From Mytilisepta virgata (taxonomy: Eukaryota > Mollusca > Bivalvia > Mytilida > Mytilidae), in the NCBI GenBank assembly GCA_028015205.1, contig CM051517.1, positions 58,279,455-58,343,454 of the forward strand: DNA of 64,000 nt, given 5' to 3'. Below are positions 48,801 through 58,630 of this stretch, piece after piece. The stretch's first letter is position 1; every line of letters starts with the position of its first letter. The notes beneath the pieces are model-generated. The model saw only the letters and a list, made by a program, of their open reading frames with translations. It was not told the DNA's origin and made no database searches. Made by a program: the position numbers and the translations under genes.

Positions 48801-48934
48801 TTGCACAAAATTATGTTACAATGACAGATCAATACCATGATAGAAACATAAAAAAACTTACCTTTCTCTTTTTCTTCTGATACTCCTCTGACAGCCTCTG
48901 CATAGCTTTTCCTTAGAAAGAATTTCTTGGACAT
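42828..48934 (-). CDS. Mutator-like (MULE) transposase gene, spliced, N-terminal frameshift
   Basis: Three exons with GT/AG borders: 48862-48934 (ATG, MSKKFFLRKSYAEAVRG), 44307-46369 and 42828-43695. Junction phases match (1 and 2). Exon 2 opens with a basic, probably nuclear-targeting stretch (PRKRRSPKSKSSPIKVKKPK), hits a stop at 46182, and the coding sense continues in the next frame. This continuation includes an uninterrupted 581-codon frame from ATG 46048. In its numbering the MULE DDE core shows Asp307 (VLGVDTTFNIG), Asp375 (VFGTDGD), the CxxH box HLLCDIH (396-399) and Glu507 in NPNECINKVIK. Exon 3 carries a SWIM-like finger (C-x3-C ... CEH) and a Lys-rich tail. MULE transposases cut and paste DNA; nothing shows whether this copy is active. 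The frameshift lies between 46182 and 46195; it could be decay, a sequencing error, or irrelevant if translation starts at 46048. I saw no clear terminal repeats, so a domesticated gene is possible. Confidence 0.75.
46370..48861 (-). other. Intron 1 of the MULE transposase gene
   Basis: 2.5 kb without recognised exons. It contains transposon-end-like sequence near 47780-47810 (ACAGACGGACAGACG), a type also seen at 52080 and 49540. Nothing else can be supported. Confidence 0.45.
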
Positions 48935-50114
48935 GTTGCTGTTCTGGATTAGAATCTAGCAATGGCTTATGGTCCAGCAAGCCTTTCCATATAGGTTCAC
49001 ATCCTCAGTTGATCACATTTTAAAGATTTATTGTGACACATTTAACCTCTGCCTTGTTTCAAAATATTTTTAATTGTTTTCTGGCGTTGCTTGTGATAAA
49101 AAGTTTACTGATAAAATACAATTTTATGACCTTTTCCACGTATATTCAATGTCTGTCAACAAATTGTCAGTACAGTTCTAATTTTTAGAGGTGACCTAAA
49201 AGTTTAAAAGATTTTCCCATGAAGCTGATGTGAAGACCAAAATTTTATTGGACAGGTTAAATATTGACATGTACAAAAAATCATTAATTGATCATTGAAT
49301 AAAACTATATATTTTATGTCAAACAGACAAAGTTTTGATTCTTGATTTAATAAAAGAACAGAGTTTCAATGTCACCTGCGTTGCACATATTTTATATTTC
49401 CAAAGAGCATAAATCTTTTAAAAAGTAGAACTTGTCCAAGATGTTACAGATATTAACCTATAGTATATATAAGTTTAATAAAAATCTGGCAAGAATTGCA
49501 CCCGTGACAGCGCTAACAAGACTGGACTGACACAGAGACAGACAGACACTTGGATGCCCGGTATTTCCATGCCCCTCGCAATGTGTTCAGCGGGGTGCAA
49601 AATAACTTAAATGAACGATACGTGTATATTGGGATGCCATAGATACATAGATCTTTTACCAAATAAGCAAATTCATATCTTTTTCAGTTGAAACATACAG
49701 AAGCCAAGTGTCGTTTATCTTGCAAATGACTGTTCTGTTGATGCTGTTTTTTTTTTAATATACTAGTAGTTTATAATTTTAACTTTGCTTTGAATGTAAA
49801 ATTAATTACACCAGAATGTTGTTAACTAAGGTAAAATTGCTGAAACACCCCCTCCTAAATTATAGAAATCTATCATTTAACATTAATCATGTTTTTTTTA
49901 ATATTGTTTGGAAATATAACCTTAAAAAATGCCCATGACACATCCAAGGTGAATTATATTGGTATAATGTTCATGAATGCAGTTGGACGCTGTTGAAACA
50001 TTTATTCTATGATTTTTATAGTACACATGTATACAAAAATATGTTATAAATTGGTTTAATTTCGAAACTATTGAACCCACAACTCCAATACACTCTATTT
50101 CCTAATTCCATGTT
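48935..50114. other. Intergenic DNA, no gene recognised
   Basis: Short frames only. A piece at 49500-49610 (GACAGACAGACACTTGG, CAGCGGGGTGCAAAATAA) has the look of an element end. Confidence 0.35.
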
Positions 50115-50200
50115 TTCACTCTGTGACTCCACTCTGTGACTCCAGCACTCCAACACTCCACCACTCCACTCCACTCCACTCCACCTTTTAGTACATGCCC
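50115..50200 (-). repeat. (GGAGT)n minisatellite, inverted second copy
   Basis: On the minus strand it reads CATGTACTAAAAGGTGGAGT followed by GGAGT units and GAGTCACAGAGTGGAGTCAC. It matches the start and core of the 41936-41992 copy. Confidence 0.8.
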
Positions 50201-50309
50201 ATATTTTGTTATCAATATATATTATCAGAATAAATGTTAAGAAACATCCGCGGCAAAACAATTGACAAGATCACCCAACAAGACAATTACAACATCTGTA
50301 GGATCAGAG

Positions 50310-50510
50310 TTCATTTACGATTGTAATGCTTCTAAGGGCATGGGTAAATATGCATATAACTTTGAATTAAAACAACATATTACAAAATTGTTTCATAATA
50401 AAGGATTATTTCAAGAGTATCTAAATTGTCCATACAAAATTATTTCTAAACATCTCAATTGTACATAGAAGGATATTTCAAAACTATCTAAATTGTCCAT
50501 CAATATTTTT
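50310..50510 (+). repeat. Dispersed repeat shared with the 5' flank of CARD gene 1
   Basis: GGTAAATATGCATATAACTT, then repeated modules of the type TTATTTCAAGAGTATCTAAA and TTGTCCATCAATATTTTTAT. The same order of modules lies at 53318-53512, just before CARD gene 1. The short frame over it has no recognised domain. Confidence 0.7.
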
Positions 50511-50765
50511 ATTGTAAATTTTTTGAAAAATAATAATGGAGCATCTCCCTCATTCACAGCTCAAACCTTAATTAGATGGTTTTCGTTTTCACAAATTTTA
50601 TAATCTTGTTATAGTGAATTTTAAGTATCAATTTCGGGCTTGTATCGAAATACTGAGCTGAAGATTCCCTCGGGGATTTGAAGTCCACCAGCAGCGGCAT
50701 CGACTCAGGGAGAAATAGAAATTAACTTTTTACGAAAATGTTACCACATTAAACGAGTGGTCAAG

Positions 50766-50845
50766 TGGAACAATTTACAAGTGGTCATCAATGTTCTTTG
50801 CTATAGATCAAGTAAAAGGACACTTGGACATAAACCTTTTGCTCT
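50766..50845 (+). repeat. Dispersed repeat, second copy of 39720-39793
   Basis: CAATTTACAAGTGGTCATCA and AAAAGGACACTTGGACATAA match the earlier copy over about 75 bp with few differences. The family is unknown. Confidence 0.65.
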
Positions 50846-51139
50846 TCCGACATTAAACATCAGTAGGCAAATAATTGCGTTATGTATATTATGAACAGTC
50901 TTTGTGTAAACAGCTTATGCTAAAAAGAAATGAATAAGTATCATGGGGAATTAAGGGGGAGGCTGCTCCCCCGCTCATCTATGGCTTGTGTTTTTTTTCT
51001 ATTTTATTATATTGATAAAACTAAAATAATACAGATAAAGTATTTATATTTTATTTGATTACAGTATATTATTAAGTGTTTATTGGAAAATAATTGAATA
51101 ACATTCATACAAGTATTGTGTGAAAAGAAATGAAAAAAA

Positions 51140-52120
51140 TCCTTAATTAACTGGAGTGCTAAAGTCTGTGATTCCCGCATCACCACAGAAGTTGGGACAC
51201 TTACCCAAAGTCAAAAATACAGATCGTATTCAGAATGAAACTAGAAAGCTATTGTCAGAATCGACAGTTTTTCCAGCACTCCCCGAAAGAACTTGGGACA
51301 CATACAAAAATTCAACTTGAAATATAAATTATTATTGCCCATCTACAAGTGGCATGTAATCATTCCGTTAAGAAATTAAATGACTAGACCCAATCGTAAA
51401 GAATAAGTTAGGTCGAAAGGTCTTAAACCTTATTGCGCATTTACATATGCTGTATAACAAATAAAATCATTTTCGAATTCTACCCTTATGTGCCACAAGT
51501 TTTGAAAATCAAAATTCTTATTGCATCATAACTATTCTATGAAGAAATTAAATCCCTAAATCCAAAAGTGAAGTCGAGAAGTCGATGTCACAAGAAAGTG
51601 TGACGGATGGAAATATTTGGTCGAAAGCTTAAATTCACACAAATTTTGGACTTCGACTTTGTAGGCCCAAGTTTTCGAAAATTTGGAAAACCTATGTACA
51701 TCTACATATGGTTTATGACAATAATGTGAAGAATTTAAAAAATGATAAGTCTTAGATTAAGCTTAAATAAAGATTTTTTTTTCAAAATTTTGACCCCTGT
51801 TGGCTACAAGTTTGCAATTCTAATTCGAAAATAATATTATTGCGCATTACATACATTGTATGACAATATTATATAGAAATTTATTGACATTTTTTGTATA
51901 AATTGAAAATTGGAAGAGGATTGAGGTCACCAGCTTAACTTTTTAACTCCCCATTCTGAAATTTATAAAACCTTACTACGCATCCAAAGATGGTATGCAA
52001 TCATTTTAATAATGAAATTTAAAATAAAAATCCCTAAACTAAAAAATGAAAGAGGAGTTGTTGTAACACGAAAGTAAGACAGACGGACGGACGGAGACAA
52101 TTCCAATATAACCCTGAACG
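51140..52120. repeat. Tandem-core repeat element, about 165-190-bp units
   Basis: Diverged units contain a phrase like CCACAAGTTTTGAAAATCAA then TTATTGCGCATCTACATATGG, TATGACAAT and GAAGAAATTAAATCCCTAAA. They repeat near 51320, 51450, 51530, 51690, 51840 and 51970, and end at AAGACAGACGGACGGACGG. The structure is like other tandem-core elements in the window, but the ends are unclear. The stretches either side (50850-51140 and 52120-53317) show no gene. Confidence 0.5.
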
Positions 52121-53317
52121 TGCAGGGACAAACATACAGAAAAAGAAGTTCCAATGAAAAGATCTGAAATAAGTTATAGACCAATTATGCCCCTTGTTTG
52201 GACTACCCGACTAAAATTGGAATTCCGAAATCTTATTACACATATATAAAACAAAATTATAAACTAAAATTGTAGAAGCAGTTTCGGGAATACGTTTGAA
52301 ATACCATATTCAGACATTTCAACCAGAATTGAAATTATACAAAACTTTATGCCCTTGTGTCATTTTTCTTGAATTTTCTGTTCAACGTTTTAGAATATAT
52401 TTTGGTAACGTCAACTGTTTAGGTATTGTGCACAACTGATTAGTAGTAAATGTGCACATCTTGTGTATCATAAAATTTATTAATTAATTTGCCATTATTA
52501 ACTGTACTGTCCTCGCGGGGAAAGTCAGGAGCAACTTGCTTTTTAACTTTTGTGCGTGATCCTATTCCAAATCCACTCATAGTTATATATTTTTCTTATA
52601 ATGGAAAAGATTGTCTGTTCTTTAATCTATCAATATTGGTATCTTTTTTTATTCTTTCACATAAAAATTCACTATATACAAGAAAAGGCCGCACATCCTT
52701 ACTTGTAGGAAGTTTTTTTACTGACCCCCTTCTTTTCTAGACTGTCTCCTTGGCCAATGATATATTGGATGTCCATCTATCTGTGTGTGACTTAAATGAC
52801 CTCCTATATCAAGGATTATTCTGAGTGTATTGTTGAGCAGAGAATATTGAAATTAACCATTTTTTAAAATGTTGTTCCAATTTTTTTACATATAATTCAG
52901 GTACCCTGAAAGACTAGAGGAAAGCATGGTATAATTGTGAAATTCGAATTTTGTTAAATTTCTTAGAAAATCATCAGACATTTGCAGTAAAATTAAAAAC
53001 AATAGAAGGTGGAGTAGAAATTTCTATAATTATGTACAGCTGATATTTCATTATTTTGGTCATATTTTTGATATGTGATAGTCGTTCCATACAAATGATT
53101 TTTCTATTTTCTATTATATTTTTCTCATTTCTTACAATTTTAATCTTGGTGAACTGTTTCTTCACCTCATGACATGATTTAAATTGGTTTTCCTATTCCA
53201 TGCTCCGTTTTACACAATAAATACGAACAATGATTTTCTGATAATATTCAGAACAACTATTTAAAATTTTAAAATAATTGACAAGTCAGGCAAACCATTT
53301 ATTGAATTTAAAATCAG

Positions 53318-53512
53318 GGGTTAGAGTTTATTTAAGATGGTACTGCTTCAAAGGACACGGTAAATATGCATATAACTTGGAAAAAACACAGATTACTAGA
53401 TTGTTTCATAACTATACAAGATTGCTATTGTTCATATAAAATTATTTCAAATCACCTAATTTGTACGTACAAGATTATTTCAAATCTATCTAAATTGTCC
53501 ATCAATATATTT
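53318..53512 (+). repeat. Dispersed repeat forming the 5' flank of CARD gene 1
   Basis: Second copy of 50310-50510, ending about 65 bp before the CARD gene 1 start codon. The promoter or leader of that gene may be derived from it. Confidence 0.65.
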
Positions 53513-53577
53513 ATATGTGTGAACATTATCGTATTTATAAAGAGCCTCACACCTCTCTTGTCGTTAAAACCGCAAAA

Positions 53578-55544
53578 ATGAATTCTCTTCACAAATCTAC
53601 ACTCGCAAAATGTAATGTTTACATAAAGAAAAATCTGACAAATATGGATCGAGTTTTGGATATTTTATTGAAAGAAGGATGCCTCCAATGGGAGGAAAGA
53701 ATTGAAATCGGCAATAAAAAATCCATAGACCTAAAATGTCAAATTCTTATGGAAATTTTGATTAGAAGAGGTGGGAAATGTTACCATGATTTTTTAGATG
53801 CGTTGAACAAGTCTGGAAATGAACACATAGCAGAGGAAATTGAGGAGACTTGCTCTGGTCAAACAGGTATTTTTCGTTTTTATAGGGCAATTTTTTTTTC
53901 AAATTATTTCTTAAAGTTAGTCTCATTTTTAGTGCAGCAAAAACGTCAAATTATGAATCGTCATGAATGTTCAATGCCATTGCAAAAATGTTGAATTTTC
54001 AGAACAGATTAAATTTTTGCCGTTTATCAAAAATTCATATAATAATATGTAATTTCTTTAGTAAATTATAGAAACATTTTATACCTAATAAACTTTCGCG
54101 AAACTAATATTGATAATGCAATTGTGAGTATCCTTTTCAATACATCGTGTCGCATCCTGAAAACCCGGAACTATAAAACAAACGAAGAGCAATTCAAATT
54201 GGGTTAAGCAAAACAGGACTTTATTATACAGAATTAAGAGAATCAAATTAAATTTACTTTGGAGATAAACAATATAACACATTTTACCGATAAATTTTGA
54301 GCGCAAATATTACGTTTTACCCTGTAACTGGTCTATTTGGTAGCCAAAATAGCGCATGCATGTAAATTTGTAAAATGAATGATGTGGTAATATTTCGTAG
54401 TGAGATTTGTCTTCGACACTACGCTGGGGAACCAACTCAAAAATAAAAGTCAAATTGAAAGATAAATTGCTGTATTAACTTAAACAAATGAATAATAAAT
54501 TTGACAAATATAACAAGTCCAGTAAATTCACACAGTATATAGAAAATAGAAAAATGTCCAAAATATTACTTTAACGGTTTCCGTGTTTCGATGCCGGTTT
54601 CCGACTGTCCTTCCTTAGAAAACGTTCACTTTTTATAATACAATGTAGTTTATAAATTAATACGAACAAGCTTGGACTAGTGGCAGGTGGCATTTTGACA
54701 TATGGTCTCGCAAGATAAGCCATGACTAAACTTAAATCAAAATATAATTCAATTATTGTGTAAATTCATAAATTATTAATCCAGATTAAAAACAGTTTTC
54801 ACTTAATTGATATGTTGTTTTTTTTTTATGAAAATTTTGTTCATTTTGCACACTACGACAACTAGCTGAGGCAGTATAAATTAAAATGATTTTTTTTTAT
54901 ATTTTTGACAATTCGCAGATGATATTGAGAATCTGTCAGACGGGACTGAAGAATTTTCAGACGAATGTACTGGCGGACTGAGAACCAGAATAATAAACTT
55001 AACGAAAGAACTGGAAGAAAAGAAAGAAAGACTAAGATTGCTCAAAGACCAGCAGCGTCGGGCGTTAGATGATTTAAAGAGACAAAAAGACAAAAATATT
55101 GATAAGGAAGCCACCATTCGGAACCTGGAGAAAAAGAATCATGATTTAGAAAAAGAAGTAAGCCGGCTCAAAACAACCATCGAAAACATACAAAAACAAC
55201 TGAAGCGTTCCGATGATGAAAAAAAGAAAACTGCAAATGAACACCTGAAAGCCATTCAGAGCTTAGAGAAAAAACAAGATACCACTCAGAAAACATGCGA
55301 AAAACTCTGTGAAAATTTCGCAACGTTTACCAAGGAGGTATCAAAAGCGTTTCAAGCACTTCAGAACGACAATAAATTGCAACAGCCAAAAGAGAACCAA
55401 CTTGAAATAATAAAAAATCCAGCTCCACCCCCAGCTCTCAGGAGGCAACTGAATAACCGTCCAAATCAACAAAAAATAGCAACGTGTAATTTCAGCGAAA
55501 ACACTGTAAAAACATTAAAAATCAACGGTAAAATTCACATGTGA
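53578..55544 (+). CDS. CARD-coiled-coil protein 1
   Basis: Two exons, 53578-53866 and 54919-55544, join in phase 1 (ACAG|GTATTT donor, TTCGCAG acceptor) to give 304 aa. Exon 1 is a complete CARD fold (residues about 5-92): six-helix pattern with FIKKN-like YIKKNLTNMDRVLDILLKEG, then CQILMEILIRRGGKCYHDFLDAL. Exon 2 starts with an acidic linker (DDIENLSDGTEEFSDE), then a heptad-rich coiled coil (about 115-245), a Pro-rich spacer (NPAPPPALRR) and a C-terminal motif KIATCNFSE. CARDs recruit other CARDs in apoptosis and innate signalling; N-terminal CARD plus coiled coil recalls CARD9/CARMA adaptors, but this is shorter and lacks MAGUK domains. ATG 53578 is preferred over in-frame ATG 53515 because it aligns with the start of paralogue 2. 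The partner and pathway are unknown. Confidence 0.82.
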
Positions 55545-55841
55545 AAAAAAACCGTCTTTGTATATACTGTACTAAGAACTTGGGGCAAGTTTTTTTTTCT
55601 TGACAGCTTGATGTTCAGTCATTGATATTAAAAAGTTGGAGTTCGGAGATGATACACTTCTCATTACTTGAGAGTGTTGTCTTTACCTATATCTCTGCCT
55701 CCTTCAGTATTTACGTTTTTTCTTTTTTGAACTATACTAACGATGTTGCTGGGTTTGGTAAACTTTAAACTGAACAGCTGACCTTCACAAAATCTGAATT
55801 GGTTGTGTTATTTATTGTTATTTTTTATCTTTGTTGTTACC

Positions 55842-55847
55842 AATAAA
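55842..55847 (+). promoter_or_regulatory. Poly(A) signal of CARD gene 1
   Basis: AATAAA in CCAATAAAATG, about 300 nt after the stop codon. Confidence 0.5.
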
Positions 55848-56210
55848 ATGTTTACTTTATTTTGTTCTGTTTTTCTTAGGGAACAACCATTTAACTTCAA
55901 AAGGGGGGGGGATAATCTGTTGCAGCAAGGGCCAAAAAAAAAAATAATCTGTTTTAAAAAACTATGGAAAAAAAACTTTTGGTTTAGTTATATTTTTTCC
56001 AAAAAAAAAATAATTGAATCCGAGAGTTGATTTAAAAAATCACAAGCATTACAAGAAAAGTTTAGACAATTATTTAATACAAACCTGACTTGATTTATTT
56101 TGAACATAATAAAATATTTTCCTTAGGGAACAACCATTTAATTTCAAGGCGAGGGGGTAGGGTATGGTTTTTTTTTATATTGTATATATGTACATCTATG
56201 CATATTTAAA

Positions 56211-57645
56211 CTAGAGGCTCAGAGGGCTGAGCCTGTATCGCTCACCTGACATGAAAGCCATTTTTATTGATGTAACTCAGAGAAATCACTTCTCCCTATC
56301 ATTATGAAGTGTGGTAAGCCTTGTAGCCAAATTTTTCTTCATCAAGGTCCTTCTACTTACAGGTCAGCATATTCTAAAGTTTGGCAGTTCTCCAAAAGAT
56401 TTTTGCATGTATTTCCCATAGGGTCTTATGTTAACCTAAGTCCTCTGCTGAAGGCCATGTTGAATAGGGGATTGGCACCAGAGTAACAATTGGTGAGCAC
56501 CTTGAGAGGAACATTCAGACCATGTTTAGTGTCAAGCAATTCTGTGGTTTTGTAGATTTTTGTTATATGTCATAGACACTTTCTGTCAAATTTGGCTCTA
56601 ACTGGCCAAGCGGTTTAAGAGAAAAGATTTTTTTTTAAATCAACCAATCAGAAACAAGAATTGCTTATGGCGGCCATGTTTGTTGCCTGATCTGGACAAA
56701 ATGAAGAAAATTTGTAAAAAACGTCCAACAAATGCTTCCTGTCAAGTCTTGTTCCCTTTGGCCAAGCGGTTTCAAAGAAGAAGATTATCAACCGATGAAA
56801 GACATTATAAGAACTGCCCATGACGGCCATGGTTGTTGCCTGATCAGGAGGAAATGAGAAAACTTTGTATAGAACATTCCAATTAGATGCTTTCTGTCAA
56901 GTTTCGTTCTATTTTGGCAAGCGATTTCAGAGGAGAATATTCTTGTATGTTAGCCAATCAGAAACAAGAACTGCCAATGGTGACCATTTATGTACTCCAA
57001 TCGGGATGAAAAACTATTAAAGAAATTTTGTAAAGAACCTCCCATAGATGCTTCCTGTCAAGTTTCATTCCATTTGGCCTAGCAGTTCCAGAGAAGAAAA
57101 AAAAATTAATCAACCAACGAGAAACAAGAATTGCCTATGGGGGCCATGTTTTTTGCACGATCAGGACGAAATGAGGAAAATTTGTTAAGAACCTTCCATA
57201 GATGCTTTCTGTGTAGTTTCGTTCAATTTGGCCAAGCGATTTCACAGGAGAAATTTTTTTTATATCAACCAATCAGAAACAAGAACTGTCCATTGCGGCC
57301 ATATTTTTGTAGTCCGATGGGGACGAAATGAGGGCATTTGATAAAGGACCTCCCATGCATGCTTCCTGTCAAGTTTTGTTCCATTTGGCCCAGCAGTTTC
57401 AGAGGAGAAGATTTTTGAAAACTCAGCCAATCAGAAACAACAATTGCCCATGGCGGCCATGTTTGTTGTCCGATCGGGACGAAATGAACAGTCTTTATAA
57501 ATGACCTTACATAGAGGCTTCCTGCCAAATTTATTCCATTTGACCCAGTGGTTTCAGAGAAGAAGATTCAAATGTGAAAAGTTAACGGACGATGGACGCC
57601 AAGTGATGACAAAAGCTCACATGGCCTTTGGCCTGTTGAGCTAAA
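56211..57645 (-). mobile_element. Tandem-core Helentron-like element, family A copy 2
   Basis: The plus-strand left edge is CTAGA followed by the hairpin GGCTCAG-AGGG-CTGAGCC (56216-56233) and TCGCTCACCTGA. The right edge is CACATGGCC ... TTGAGCTAA (57635-57643). The core has six diverged units of about 155 bp, marked by CAACCAATCAGAAACAAGAA near 56642, 56791, 56952, 57113, 57266 and 57424. The hairpin stem is kept although its bases differ from copy 1. It lies between the two CARD genes. Confidence 0.75.
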
Positions 57646-57693
57646 AAGAACAATGCTTTGATTGTCATGATTGTTGCTCTTCATCTTCATTGC

Positions 57694-57850
57694 TCAGTAT
57701 GTGTATCTGTTGTTGCCATTTTTATTTTGAAAGCATCGATGGAATAGATCTTTCAACTTCTCCTTCAGTTGTGAATGAGGAATAGTGGTATAGAGGGTAG
57801 AGAAATCAAATGTTTTTATGCTGTTACAGGCTGAAATGGATTGAGATCGT
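57694..57850 (-). pseudogene. Reverse transcriptase fragment
   Basis: The minus-strand frame reads NSIKTFDFSTLYTTIPHSQL then KEKLKDLFHRCFQNKNGNNR and a stop. FDFSTLYTTIP fits reverse transcriptase motif A as found in Penelope-like and related elements (usual form DVxSLFTNIP). Only about 50 codons survive. It may be related to the GIY-YIG remnant at 29245-29511. Confidence 0.65.
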
Positions 57851-58630
57851 AAAATATCCTATTTGTCAGAAAACCAATAAATTCTCAAAATCTAAGATTT
57901 CTGCATAAAAATAAAGTCGTTCCAAAATATTGACACCAAAATCAATATGTGTCTGAATCTCATAGGGTTGACCAACATATCAAGATTTATACAAATTAAC
58001 TGGGATAAAAGATATTGTCCAAAGACCAAATTTTGGACATATGACACCGAAAATTAATTGCACACTGAAATACAAAAGGATATATCATTAAAATGCAACA
58101 ATTTATTTCTGAACATCTACAAACAAATGCGAAAAGATGCTTGATTATTTAACTAATATAAACAAAGTCGTTCCAAGTCGTTTCATAAAGTAATTATTTG
58201 TATATACTTCTTTTATCTTTTATTTATTTCTCATTTTGATTGCTAGAAATTTTAACTTGAAGTTTAACTCGAAGATTAACCGAATTCGAATTCAAACTCT
58301 AATTCAAAATTCTAACTCGAAGTATTACAATATATGATATTTTTGGATTTATATACCTATAGTCCGTCGTCTGGGGAAGTCCCAATTTTTACCTCTATGA
58401 TTGTATAGCATTATCAGAACATCTTGTGTCGACAAAGACATGATTGTTTTTACATAGATTCTTCACACATTTAAATGTTGCCAAATAATGACAAGACAGT
58501 TAGAATTTGGGTGATGACTAATTTATTTGTAAAAAAAGATAAGTTTAAATTTTATCCCAGCAACCCATAATTATACGAGTATACGTCGTATCTTTCAAAT
58601 CGCTGTCTTGTGCCCACATACTCCACAGGA

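Noticed and set aside
52489..52740. 83-aa hydrophobic plus-strand frame
   Set aside because: Phe/Ile/Leu-rich because of AT-rich codons; no motif, homologue or splice support seen.
56304..57528. Frames of 60-87 aa with repeated phrases on both strands
   Set aside because: They follow the repeat period of the family A element and have no independent coding signal.
56591..57550. Repeated units as a CRISPR array
   Set aside because: Units of about 155 bp are diverged throughout, with no constant short repeat and unique spacers; this is the core of a transposable element in a eukaryotic genome.
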